DNA from: Paracoccaceae bacterium | GTDB lineage: Bacteria > Pseudomonadota > Alphaproteobacteria > Rhodobacterales > Rhodobacteraceae | Direction of reading: 5' to 3' | DNA length: 42,026 nt | NCBI GenBank assembly: GCA_002709405.1 | Contig: PAQV01000084.1 | Coordinates: 1 to 42,026 of the forward strand | Shown: positions 8,840 through 16,895 of the stretch, piece after piece | Layout of the letters: each line of letters starts with the position of its first letter | Numbering within the stretch: the stretch's first letter is position 1 | Position numbers and translations under genes: made by a program | The notes under the pieces: generated by a model | What the model saw: only the letters and a program-made list of their open reading frames with translations | Database searches by the model: none | What the model was told of the DNA's origin: nothing

Positions 8840-9673
8840 ATGGACTGGTTGACCGAAAACAAGATCCCCGTGGGGAAATGGGCCAGCAATATCTTCGACT
8901 GGCTGCAGATCCATGGAGGCTGGTTCTTCGACGGCCTGTCCGACGCGATGGACGCCCTGATCGAAGGCATCCTCTGGGCCCTGGAAACGCCCCATCCGCT
9001 GATCATCGTCGCCCTCTTTGCCGCCCTCACCTGGGGCCTTCAGCGCAACTGGAAGACCGTCGCCTTCGTCATCCTGGGTTTTCTCTTCATCCTCAACCAG
9101 GGCTACTGGGAGGAAACCCTGGAAAGCCTGACCCTGGTGCTGTGCGCCTGCCTGGTCTGCATGGCCGTGGGCGTGCCCATCGGCATCGCCACCGCCCACC
9201 GCCCGCGCCTTTACCGCGCCCTGCGCCCGGTGCTGGACCTGATGCAGACCCTGCCCACCTTCGTCTACCTCATCCCCGCCATCGTCTTCTTTGGCATCGG
9301 CATGGTCCCCGGCCTGATCGCCACTGTGATCTTCGTCCTGCCCGCCCCGATCCGCCTGACCCACCTGGGCGTGACCTCGACCCCCACGGCCCTATTGGAA
9401 GCCGCCCAGGCCTTTGGCGCCACCCCCGGCCAGACCCTGTGGAAGGTCGAACTGCCCTATGCCATGCCCCAGATCATGGCCGGGCTGAACCAGACCATCA
9501 TGCTGTCGCTGTCGATGGTCGTCATCGCCGCCCTGGTCGGGGCCGACGGCCTGGGCGTGCCGGTCGTGCGCGCCCTCAACCAGGTCAACACCGCGCTCGG
9601 CTTTGAATCGGGCTTCATCATCGTGGTCGTGGCCATCATGCTGGACCGGATCCTGCGGATGGAGCGCGACTGA
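8840..9673 (+). CDS. choW: Choline ABC importer permease
   Basis: A 277-residue inner-membrane protein of the binding-protein-dependent transport family (ProW/OpuAB type). After a soluble start (MDWLTENKIPVGKWASN) there are about six membrane spans, with the cytoplasmic EAA-like coupling loop EAAQAFGATPGQTLWKVELP at about residues 190-210. It would form the channel taking choline from ChoX. AAGGAG lies 8-12 bases before the ATG at 8840. The stop overlaps the choV start by one base (TGATG), so the two are translationally coupled. CTC leucine codons are somewhat more frequent here than in neighbours. Confidence 0.93.
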   Translation: MDWLTENKIPVGKWASNIFDWLQIHGGWFFDGLSDAMDALIEGILWALETPHPLIIVALFAALTWGLQRNWKTVAFVILGFLFILNQGYWEETLESLTLVLCACLVCMAVGVPIGIATAHRPRLYRALRPVLDLMQTLPTFVYLIPAIVFFGIGMVPGLIATVIFVLPAPIRLTHLGVTSTPTALLEAAQAFGATPGQTLWKVELPYAMPQIMAGLNQTIMLSLSMVVIAALVGADGLGVPVVRALNQVNTALGFESGFIIVVVAIMLDRILRMERD

Positions 9674-10698
9674 TGGGCACTGCCGTTTCCTTCGACGCCG
9701 TCTCCATCGTGTTCGGAGACCACCCCGACCGCGCCCTGCCCCTGATGGACCAGATGCAGGACCGCGCCCAGATCCAGGAGGCCACCGGCCAGATCCTGGG
9801 CGTGCACGATTGCGCCCTGACCGTGGAAGAGGGTGAAATCCTCGTGCTGATGGGCCTCTCGGGGTCCGGCAAATCCACCCTTCTGCGCGCCGTCAACGGG
9901 CTGAACCCCGTGGTGCGCGGGGCCGTCCATGTCGACAGCGGCGCGGGGCTGGTCGATGTCAGCCACGCCGATGCCGCCACCCTGCGCCAGATCCGCATGA
10001 CCCGCGTGGCCATGGTCTTTCAGCAATTCGGCCTGCTGCCCTGGCGGACGGTGCGCGAAAACGTGGGCCTCGGCCTGGAACTCGCCGGGATGTCGCGCAA
10101 GGACCGCGCCGCCCAGGTCGCCGCCCAGCTGGACCTTGTCGGCCTTGCCGACTGGGCCGACCGCAAGGTCGGAGAACTGTCCGGCGGCATGCAACAGCGG
10201 GTGGGCCTGGCCCGCGCCTTTGCCACCGAAGCCCCGATCCTGCTGATGGACGAGCCCTTCTCGGCACTCGACCCGCTGATCCGGGCCCGCCTGCAGGACG
10301 AGCTGATCGAGCTGCAGAAGAAGCTGAACCGCACCATCATCTTCGTCAGCCACGACCTGGACGAGGCCTTCAAGCTGGGCGACCGCATCGCCATCATGGA
10401 GGGCGGACGGATCGTCCAGCACGGCACGCCCAAGGACATCTTCTCGGCCCCGGCCACCGATTACGTGGCCGATTTCGTGGCCCATATGAACCCGCTGGGC
10501 GTGCTGTCGGCCCGCGACGTGATGGAACCGGCCGATACCGTTCCCCAGACCACCGTTGGCCCCTCGGCCTCGATCCGCGAGGTCATGGAGGCCGCCCAGG
10601 GCCACACCGCCCCCGTGGGTGTCGTCGAGAACGGCCAGTTGCTGGGGCAGATCACCCGCAACGCCATCCTGGCCAAGCTGCTGGATCCGCGGGGGTAA
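9673..10698 (+). CDS. choV: Choline ABC importer ATPase
   Basis: A 341-residue ABC ATPase of the glycine betaine/choline (ProV) type. Walker A is GLSGSGKST, the signature is LSGGMQQRVGLARA and Walker B is ILLMDEPFSALD, followed by the H-loop SHDLDEA. The last ~60 residues (from SARDVMEP) form one CBS-like module, shorter than the tandem pair in ProV/OpuAA. It powers choline import by ChoXW. It starts at ATG 9673 inside the choW stop codon. It is the last gene of the choXWV unit; a terminator-like stem follows at 10813-10845. Confidence 0.94.
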   Translation: MGTAVSFDAVSIVFGDHPDRALPLMDQMQDRAQIQEATGQILGVHDCALTVEEGEILVLMGLSGSGKSTLLRAVNGLNPVVRGAVHVDSGAGLVDVSHADAATLRQIRMTRVAMVFQQFGLLPWRTVRENVGLGLELAGMSRKDRAAQVAAQLDLVGLADWADRKVGELSGGMQQRVGLARAFATEAPILLMDEPFSALDPLIRARLQDELIELQKKLNRTIIFVSHDLDEAFKLGDRIAIMEGGRIVQHGTPKDIFSAPATDYVADFVAHMNPLGVLSARDVMEPADTVPQTTVGPSASIREVMEAAQGHTAPVGVVENGQLLGQITRNAILAKLLDPRG

Positions 10699-10805
10699 CG
10701 TCCGGCTCCGGCTCACGTCTTGCTGGCCGTTTCGCGTCAACGCGTTTTACCTGCCGTTTCCCGCAGCCGGACCTCTTGCCCGGGTCCGGAACCAAACCGA
10801 AGGCG

Positions 10806-10946
10806 CCGGACCAGCGGCGGCCCGCCCCAACGGGCTGCCGCTTTGGCCACCACCGGCACGGACCTCCGAGCAACGATGTACACGGACCCATAAAGCACAC
10901 CCGCACGCCCCTCGCAGCGGCATCCCGCGGGTCGCCGCTGGTCCGG
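10806..10946. repeat. 141-bp element with 14-bp terminal inverted repeats
   Basis: CCGGACCAGCGGCG (10806-10819) is repeated exactly inverted as CGCCGCTGGTCCGG (10933-10946). The element lies in the 271-bp gap between the converging choV and EamA genes. A further stem CCGGACC/GGTCCGG lies just outside at 10767-10789. No coding sequence is evident. The layout is MITE-like, but no target-site duplication is obvious, and there is no second copy in the window to prove mobility. Confidence 0.6.
10813..10845 (+). terminator. Probable terminator of choXWV
   Basis: A 12-bp stem with one G-U pair, AGCGGCGGCCCG / CGGGCTGCCGCT, loop CCCCAA, followed by TT on the plus strand. It lies 115 bp after the choV stop and inside the left part of the 141-bp element. 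The T tract is short, so termination strength is uncertain. Confidence 0.5.
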
Positions 10947-10969
10947 CTCCCGTCGCTCCGGGTTGAATA

Positions 10970-11875
10970 TCAGTACTTGGTCGCCGGCACCGCCGGGGTC
11001 ACCTCGCGGCGCTTCAGACGGGCCTCGCGCCATGTGATATAGCTGACCGAGGCCAGGATGACCGACCCACCGACCACCACCCAGGCGTCGATCGGTTCGT
11101 GAAAGACAAAGACGCCCAGGGACGTGGCCCAGATCAGTTGCAGGAAGGTGACCGGCTGGGTCACCGCCACCGGCGCCGCGGCCAGGGCCAGGGTCATCGT
11201 GTAGTGCCCCGCCGTCGCAAAGATCGCCACACCCAGCAGGATCCCCATCTCGGACCAGGTGGGCCAGACCCAGTTCATCAGCGCCACCGGCGCCAGCCCG
11301 ACGGTCACCCAGACCGACAGCATGGCCACCACCAGCGCCGCATCCGCCCGGTCGGCCAGCACCTTGGCAATCAGGTAGGACGCCCCGAACACCAGCCCGG
11401 TGATCAGCATGGCCAGTTGCCCCGGCCCGACCTCGCGAAAGCCCGGCCTCAGGATGATGACCGTGCCCAGCAGGGCCGCACCGATGGCCATGATCCGGCG
11501 CAGGGCAAGGGGTTCGCCCAGGAACAGCGCCGCCCCCAGGGTCACGTAGACCGGCGACAGGTAGTTCATCGCCGTCACCTCGGCCAGGGGGATCCGGGCC
11601 ATCGCGAAGAACCAGAAGCCCACGCCCACGGAATGCATCAACCCGCGGGCGGCGAACAGCATCTGCAACTGGGGCGTGATCTCGCGCCATTTCAGGTGCC
11701 GCAGCATGGGCACCAGCAGGAACAGGCCGATGACATAGCGCAGAAAGGCCGATTCCACGGCCGGGATACGGTCTCCGAGGGTCTTGACCAGGGCGGTCAC
11801 GGCAACAAAACACAGACCGGTGAGCAGCATCCAGAGGATGCCCACCAGGGGGCGGGACGGGCGCGAATTTGGCAT
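10970..11875 (-). CDS. EamA/DMT-family exporter
   Basis: A 301-residue protein of the drug/metabolite transporter superfamily with ten predicted membrane spans arranged as two EamA repeats. It opens MPNSRPSRPLVGILWMLLTGLCFV and has the typical TAMNYLSPVYVTLGAALFLGE segment in the first repeat. It ends in a basic tail (ARLKRREV). Such proteins export small metabolites or amino acids; the substrate cannot be read. It converges on choV and lies upstream-to-downstream apart from the LysE-type gene (115 bp gap). A second, distinct EamA gene lies at 21643..22617. Confidence 0.88.
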   Translation of the reverse strand: MPNSRPSRPLVGILWMLLTGLCFVAVTALVKTLGDRIPAVESAFLRYVIGLFLLVPMLRHLKWREITPQLQMLFAARGLMHSVGVGFWFFAMARIPLAEVTAMNYLSPVYVTLGAALFLGEPLALRRIMAIGAALLGTVIILRPGFREVGPGQLAMLITGLVFGASYLIAKVLADRADAALVVAMLSVWVTVGLAPVALMNWVWPTWSEMGILLGVAIFATAGHYTMTLALAAAPVAVTQPVTFLQLIWATSLGVFVFHEPIDAWVVVGGSVILASVSYITWREARLKRREVTPAVPATKY

Positions 11876-11989
11876 GACGGTATGAACACCGAATTACATG
11901 CTTCGCGCAAGTGTATTACCTTGTCATGCACATGATCGGGGCCTGCAAATGCCCTGCCCCTCCGACCAGACCGCTGACGGCCTCGGACC

Positions 11990-12589
11990 CTAGACCAGCA
12001 CCAGCTTCGCCGCGATCGCCCACATGGTCAGGCCCACGCCCAGGTCCAGCCATTGCCAGGCGCGGGGCCGGGCAAAGACCGGGGCCAGCGCCCGCGCGCC
12101 ATAGCCCAGGGCAAAGAAGAAGGTGAAACTGGAGCCGACCGCTCCGGCGGCAAAGGCCGGGGCGTTCGGATACTGGGCCGACACCGACCCCAGCAGCACC
12201 ACCGTATCCAGGTAGACATGCGGGTTCAGCCAGGTCAGGGCCAGCACCGTCAGCAGCACCGGACCCAGCCGCGCCCGGCCGGTCTCGGCCGCCTGCAGCC
12301 GTTCACCCCCGGTCCAGGCCGCATGGAAACTACGAAGACCGTAGAACACCAGGAACCCCGCCCCGCCCCAGCGCATGGCCTGTTCGAACCCGGGCCAGCG
12401 CTCGGCCAGCGACCCGAAGCCCGCCACACCGGCCACGATCAGCAGGGCATCGGACAGGGCACAGGTCAGGCACACCCAGAACACGTGCTCCCGCCGCAGC
12501 CCCTGGCGCAGCACGAAGGCATTCTGCGCCCCGATGGCAAGGATCAAGGAAAGCCCCAGCGCAAAGCCGGCGGCGAGCGAGGTTAACAT
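11990..12589 (-). CDS. LysE/ArgO-family amino-acid exporter
   Basis: A 199-residue membrane protein with about six spans. The start LAAGFALGLSLILAIGAQNAFVLRQGLRREH is the hallmark of the LysE/ArgO exporters, and LALTWLNPHVYLDTVVLLG is the conserved second-half motif. In characterised members these export lysine or arginine. The substrate here is inferred only from the strong resemblance to ArgO/LysE rather than the RhtB branch. The ATG at 12589 starts a standard-length protein. Divergent from the small gene at 12789. Confidence 0.9.
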   Translation of the reverse strand: MLTSLAAGFALGLSLILAIGAQNAFVLRQGLRREHVFWVCLTCALSDALLIVAGVAGFGSLAERWPGFEQAMRWGGAGFLVFYGLRSFHAAWTGGERLQAAETGRARLGPVLLTVLALTWLNPHVYLDTVVLLGSVSAQYPNAPAFAAGAVGSSFTFFFALGYGARALAPVFARPRAWQWLDLGVGLTMWAIAAKLVLV

Positions 12590-12788
12590 GTCAGGCTCCG
12601 ATATCAGGACGAATGGCGGCTATCAGCCGGTTTTTGCCCTGTCCAGCCTGCTCGATTCCGCGGCACCCGGCCGGATCGGCACCTTTGTCGCAGCCCGATT
12701 GCAAAAGGTCGCATTCAAGCCCTCTTGAACGTTAACCCTGATTGGCGCAAATGTTTCCCATCGGAAACTTCAATCGAGGACAGCGACC

Positions 12789-13046
12789 TTGGGCAAGTAC
12801 AATCGTCAATTCGAGCTAGGCCTGCAGGATCTTGAACTGATCGAGAACGCCCTGCAGCAAGCCAAGAAGGACCTCTCGCTCAAGCGCCTGCGCCTGCTGG
12901 CACAGGAAATGGACGAAGAGAGCCGCAAGGTGGAACTGGACGATGTCCAGACCGAACTGACCGAGACCCACGAACTGCTGGGCAAGCTGCACAATCAGAA
13001 GGTGTTCTGGCGCCCGGGCGGAGACAAACCCTACGTCGGCGGCTGA
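12789..13046 (+). CDS. Small predicted coiled-coil protein, TTG start
   Basis: An 85-residue acidic, heptad-like helical protein (YNRQFELGLQDLELIENALQQAKKDL ... VELDDVQTELTETHELLGKLHNQKVF). No in-frame ATG exists near the start; the TTG at 12789 is preceded by GAGGA at a good distance, and an upstream ATG at 12751 is in another frame. Codon use is native. It is followed by a hairpin at 13060. No function is recognised; the ending KVFWRPGGDKPYVGG is a distinctive tail. Likely a conserved family-specific cytoplasmic protein. Confidence 0.7.
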   Translation: MGKYNRQFELGLQDLELIENALQQAKKDLSLKRLRLLAQEMDEESRKVELDDVQTELTETHELLGKLHNQKVFWRPGGDKPYVGG

Positions 13047-13059
13047 CCTGCAACGACAA

Positions 13060-13079
13060 ACGGCCCCCGCAGGGGCCGT
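13060..13079. terminator. Hairpin between the converging small gene and yebC
   Basis: ACGGCCCC-CGCA-GGGGCCGT, a perfect 8-bp stem with a four-base loop. On the minus strand it is followed by TTGTCGTTG, a modest T-rich run, so it probably terminates yebC and may act on both strands. Confidence 0.65.
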
Positions 13080-13113
13080 CCAAAACCGGGCTGAACCGGA
13101 TTGCGCCCGGATG

Positions 13114-13854
13114 TCAGAGCGCCTCCATGACCTCGTCCGAGGCCTCGAAATTCGCCGTGACCCGCTGGACGTCGTCGTCGTCTTCCAGCGCGTCGATCAG
13201 CTTCATCAGCTTCTGCATGTTCTCCAGGTCCATGTCCGTCGTGGTCGTCGGCTTCCACACCAGCTTGGTGCTTTCGCTTTCGCCCAACGCCGCTTCCAGG
13301 GCCGTGGCCACGTCGTTCAGATCGGTGTCGGCGCACCAGATGACATGGCCGTCCTCCGAGCTTTCCACGTCCTCCGCCCCGGCCTCGATCGCCGCTTCAA
13401 AGACGTCATCGGCATCGCCCGCCTCGGCGGGATAGGTCACTTCGCCCTTGCGGTCGAACATGAAGCCCACCGACCCGGTCTCGCCCAGGTTGCCGCCGTT
13501 CTTGGAAAAGGTCGACCGAACGTTCGACGCGGTGCGGTTGCGGTTGTCGGTCATCGCCTCGACGATGATGGCCACACCGTTGGGGCCATAGCCCTCGTAG
13601 CGGATTTCTTCGTAATCTTCGCTGTCCCCGCCGGTGGCCTTCTTGATGGCCCGGTCGATCACGTCCTTGGGGACAGAGCTCGACTTGGCTTCCTTCACCG
13701 CCAGGCGAAGGCGCGGGTTCTTTTCGGGATCCGGGTCGCCCATCTTGGCGGCCACGGTGATTTCCTTCGACAGCTTGGAAAACAACTTCGACCGGGCGGC
13801 GTCCTGGCGCCCCTTCCGGTGCTGGATGTTGGCCCATTTTGAATGGCCGGCCAT
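13114..13854 (-). CDS. yebC: YebC/PmpR-family protein (TACO1-like)
   Basis: A 246-residue protein with the invariant YebC opening [20 protein letters not shown], the [10 protein letters not shown] stretch and the [14 protein letters not shown]-type motif (here [23 protein letters not shown]), ending in the acidic C-terminal domain. Family members bind DNA as regulators in some species; more recent work ties them to relief of ribosome stalling, as for mitochondrial TACO1. Cytoplasmic. The ATG at 13854 gives the canonical start; the frame stays open upstream but is not family-like. The usual neighbour ruvC is not seen here. Confidence 0.95.
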   Translation of the reverse strand: MAGHSKWANIQHRKGRQDAARSKLFSKLSKEITVAAKMGDPDPEKNPRLRLAVKEAKSSSVPKDVIDRAIKKATGGDSEDYEEIRYEGYGPNGVAIIVEAMTDNRNRTASNVRSTFSKNGGNLGETGSVGFMFDRKGEVTYPAEAGDADDVFEAAIEAGAEDVESSEDGHVIWCADTDLNDVATALEAALGESESTKLVWKPTTTTDMDLENMQKLMKLIDALEDDDDVQRVTANFEASDEVMEAL

Positions 13855-14338
13855 GTGGTACTCTCCTGCGGACGTCTCGGGCTGAAATTCTGACGGTGCA
13901 TATAGGCCAGCCAGCCGGGAAAGAGCAAGGCCGGCAGCGCCCAAGCCGCAGATCCCCCGCAGGCACCATCCCCCGGCCCCACCAATTTCAAGCCCTTGGC
14001 CAGCCACGATGCCCCCCCGGGAACCCCGCACCACGCGCAGGACAATGCCCGCCCCCGGCATAGGCACAGGCCCGCGGGCCAAGACCGACCGGTCTCACAG
14101 GTGTCCCCAACCCGCCCGCCCAAGCCCGTGCGCGCGTGCAAGGCTGGTGTGCACCATCGGCCCTTGTCGTCGGGACGCAGGATTGCAATTAACCAGGCAG
14201 TCCATTTCAAGACCGGCCGTTTCCGAAGGGGCCGTTTCCAAGGGACCCGAGTCACAAAAGACCCGTGTCCAAGCGAAGGAGGCGGGACCGTCCGGGTCTT
14301 GGATACGACGACGCATTGACCTGACTTCGGACGACCAC
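13855..14338. other. 484-bp leader region between yebC and gcd
   Basis: No gene is supported, although the gcd frame is open back to 14009. Visible structure: GGCCGTTTCC repeated at 14215-14224 and 14230-14239 (a 15-bp tandem unit), then GACCCGAGTC and GACCCGTGTC. AAGACCCG near 14248 could pair with CGGGTCTT near 14294 across a ~38-base interval just before gcd. This may be a structured 5' leader for gcd or chance; it matches no riboswitch I recognise. Confidence 0.4.
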
Positions 14339-16759
14339 ATGACTTTCTCTCCCCCCTCCCTGTCCCGCCCGCTGACCGCACTGATGGTCCTGCTGGGCCT
14401 GGTGCTGGCCCTGATCGGCCTCGGCCTGGCCATCGGCGGCGCCATCCTGATCGAGCGCGGCGGCAGCTGGTATTACCTGCTCATGGGCCTGGCCCTGATC
14501 GCCTCTGGCATCGAAATCGCCCGCGGCGCGCGTCACGGCGCGGCCATCTACACGCTGGCCTTCGCCGCCACGGTGGTCTGGGCCTTCTGGGAAGCCGGGC
14601 TGGACTTCTGGCCCCTGCACGCGCGCATCTTCACCTTCCTGATCATCTTCTGCGCGGTGATGGCCCTGCACCCGCTGACCCTCAAACGCGCCGGCCGCGC
14701 GCCCCAAACCGCCCCCTTCCTGGGCATCGCGGCCATCGCCCTGGTGGCCGTCCTGGCCATGGGCTGGGGCATGTTCCAACCCCATGGCCAGCGCAATTTC
14801 GACCTGGCCACGGGCGACACCCCGCAGGCGACCGACGCCCGCACCGACTGGCCCGAGTACGGCGCCGATGCCAACGGCACCCGCTTTGCCCCCCTGACCC
14901 AGATCACCCCCGACAACGTGGCCCAGCTTCAGGTCGCCTGGACGGCCCACACCGGAGACACCCCCGTCAGCCCCGGCGGCGGCGGATCCGAGGACCAGGG
15001 CACGCCGCTCATGGTCGGCAACGACCTGTTCTTCTGCACGCCCAACAACACCGTGCTGTCGATCAACGCCACCACCGGCGCGGAGAACTGGCGCCACGAC
15101 TTCCCCACCGACACCCGCACCTGGGTGCGCTGCCGGGGCCTGGGCTACCTGGACACCACGGCCGCCCTGCCCCAGCCGACCCTGCCCGGATCCACCCCGG
15201 TCCTGCCCCTGGCGACCAGCGGGGACGCCAGCGGGGACGCCTGTGCCCGCCGGATCTACATGAACACGATCGACGCCGTCCTGGTGGCGCTCGATGCCGA
15301 GACCGGCGCGCTCTGCCAGGATTTCGGCGCGGCCGGCATGGTCGACCTGAAGGACGGGCTGGGCGACGCGCAATCGCCGCTCTACTCGCTGACCTCGGCC
15401 CCGACGGTCGCGGGCAGCACCATCGTCGTGGGCGGCCGGGTGGCCGACAACGTGGCCCTGGACATGCCCGGCGGCGTCATCCGCGGCTTTGACGCGATCA
15501 CCGGCGCCATGCGGTGGGCCTTCGATCCGGGCAACCCGACCGACCGGGACGCCCCGGCCGCGGGCCAGGTCTATACCCGGGCCACCCCGAACGTCTGGGC
15601 GCCCATGACCTGGGACGCGGACAGCAACACGATCTTCCTGCCGGTGGGCAGCGCGGCCATCGACCTCTGGGGCGTGGACCGCACCCCCGAGGACGAAACC
15701 TATGGCGCGACCATGCTGGCCCTGGATGCGACCACCGGCAACGAGAAGTGGCACTACCAGACAGTGCACCACGACCTGTGGGACTTCGACGTGCCGATGC
15801 AGCCGACCCTGATCGACTTCGACGGCACGCCTGCCCTGGTCTTCGGCACCAAGGCCGGCCAGGTCTTTGTTCTGGACCGCCTGACAGGCCAACCCCTGAC
15901 CCAGGTCGACGAGGTGCCGGTCAAGCCCGCGACGATCCCGGACGAGACATATTCCCCGACCCAGCCTAAGTCCGTGGGCATGCCCCAGATCGGGGCGCAG
16001 CACCTGACCGAGGCCGACATGTGGGGCGCCACCCCCTTCGACCAGCTGATGTGCCGGGTGATCTTCAAGGGCTACCGCTATGAGGGCCTGTTCACCGCGC
16101 CGGACACCGATTACTCGCTGTCCTTCCCCGGCTCGCTGGGGGGCATGAACTGGGGCGGCCTGTCCTATGATCCCACGGCCAACGTGGTCTTTGTCAACGA
16201 CATGCGGCTTGGGCTGTGGGTCCACATGGAGCGCCAGGACCAGGACGCCGAGGCCTCGAACGGCTCCGAGGCGGTCAACACCGTGATGGGCGCCGTGCCG
16301 CTCAAGGGCACGCCCTACTCGGTGATGAAGAACCGGTTCCTGTCGCCCCTGGGCATCCCCTGCCAGGAACCGCCCTTCGGCACCCTGACGGCGATCGACA
16401 TGGACAGCCAGCAGGTGGCCTGGGAAGCGCCCCTGGGCACGGTGCAGGACACGGTGCTGTTCGGCGTCAAGATGCGCCTGCCGATGCCCGTGGGCATGCC
16501 CACGATCGGCGGGTCGCTGGCGACCCAGGGCGGCCTGGTGTTCTTTGCGGCGACGCAGGATTACTGGCTGCGCGCCTTCGACAGCGCAACCGGCCAGGAG
16601 GTCTGGAAGGCCCGGCTGCCGGTCGGTTCGCAAGGCACCCCGATGTCCTACATCTCGCCCGAGGACGGAAGGCAATACGTGGTGATCTCGGCCGGCGGCG
16701 CGCGCCAGTCGCCCGACCGCGGGGATTACCTGGTGGCCTACGCCCTGCCCGACGCCTGA
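14339..16759 (+). CDS. gcd: Membrane-bound PQQ-dependent glucose dehydrogenase
   Basis: An 806-residue protein, normal for membrane-bound quinoprotein dehydrogenases. About five membrane spans occupy residues 10-150 (LTALMVLLGLVLALIGLGLA and following), and a periplasmic eight-bladed propeller fills the rest. Landmarks are DWPEYGADANGTRFAPLTQI, the WHYQTVHHDLWDFDVPMQPTL block and FGTKAGQVFVLDRLTG, all expected near the PQQ site. It oxidises glucose or related sugars or polyols to lactones in the periplasm and passes electrons to ubiquinone; quinate/shikimate dehydrogenases are close relatives and cannot be excluded. The ATG at 14339 is chosen because it gives the family N-terminus. PQQ biosynthesis genes are not in the window. 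Confidence 0.88.
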   Translation: MTFSPPSLSRPLTALMVLLGLVLALIGLGLAIGGAILIERGGSWYYLLMGLALIASGIEIARGARHGAAIYTLAFAATVVWAFWEAGLDFWPLHARIFTFLIIFCAVMALHPLTLKRAGRAPQTAPFLGIAAIALVAVLAMGWGMFQPHGQRNFDLATGDTPQATDARTDWPEYGADANGTRFAPLTQITPDNVAQLQVAWTAHTGDTPVSPGGGGSEDQGTPLMVGNDLFFCTPNNTVLSINATTGAENWRHDFPTDTRTWVRCRGLGYLDTTAALPQPTLPGSTPVLPLATSGDASGDACARRIYMNTIDAVLVALDAETGALCQDFGAAGMVDLKDGLGDAQSPLYSLTSAPTVAGSTIVVGGRVADNVALDMPGGVIRGFDAITGAMRWAFDPGNPTDRDAPAAGQVYTRATPNVWAPMTWDADSNTIFLPVGSAAIDLWGVDRTPEDETYGATMLALDATTGNEKWHYQTVHHDLWDFDVPMQPTLIDFDGTPALVFGTKAGQVFVLDRLTGQPLTQVDEVPVKPATIPDETYSPTQPKSVGMPQIGAQHLTEADMWGATPFDQLMCRVIFKGYRYEGLFTAPDTDYSLSFPGSLGGMNWGGLSYDPTANVVFVNDMRLGLWVHMERQDQDAEASNGSEAVNTVMGAVPLKGTPYSVMKNRFLSPLGIPCQEPPFGTLTAIDMDSQQVAWEAPLGTVQDTVLFGVKMRLPMPVGMPTIGGSLATQGGLVFFAATQDYWLRAFDSATGQEVWKARLPVGSQGTPMSYISPEDGRQYVVISAGGARQSPDRGDYLVAYALPDA

Positions 16760-16895
16760 GCGCCTCGGCGCCGGAACCCCTGCCCCGGCCGGTGCGTTTG
16801 TGCCCGGCCGGGGCCCTTGGCGGGCGGTGCGGTTGTGCATTGCGCGCCGCACCGGTCATATGGTCCCGATCCTGCCGCGAAAGGGGCCACGCCGC

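Noticed and set aside
10652-10970. Genes within the choV-EamA gap
   Set aside because: Frames there come from inverted-repeat DNA, with no start-site signals or plausible protein composition.
14009-14338. N-terminal extension of the glucose dehydrogenase
   Set aside because: The frame is open but reads as low-quality Arg/Pro/Ser-rich sequence; the family N-terminus starts at 14339 with the first membrane span.
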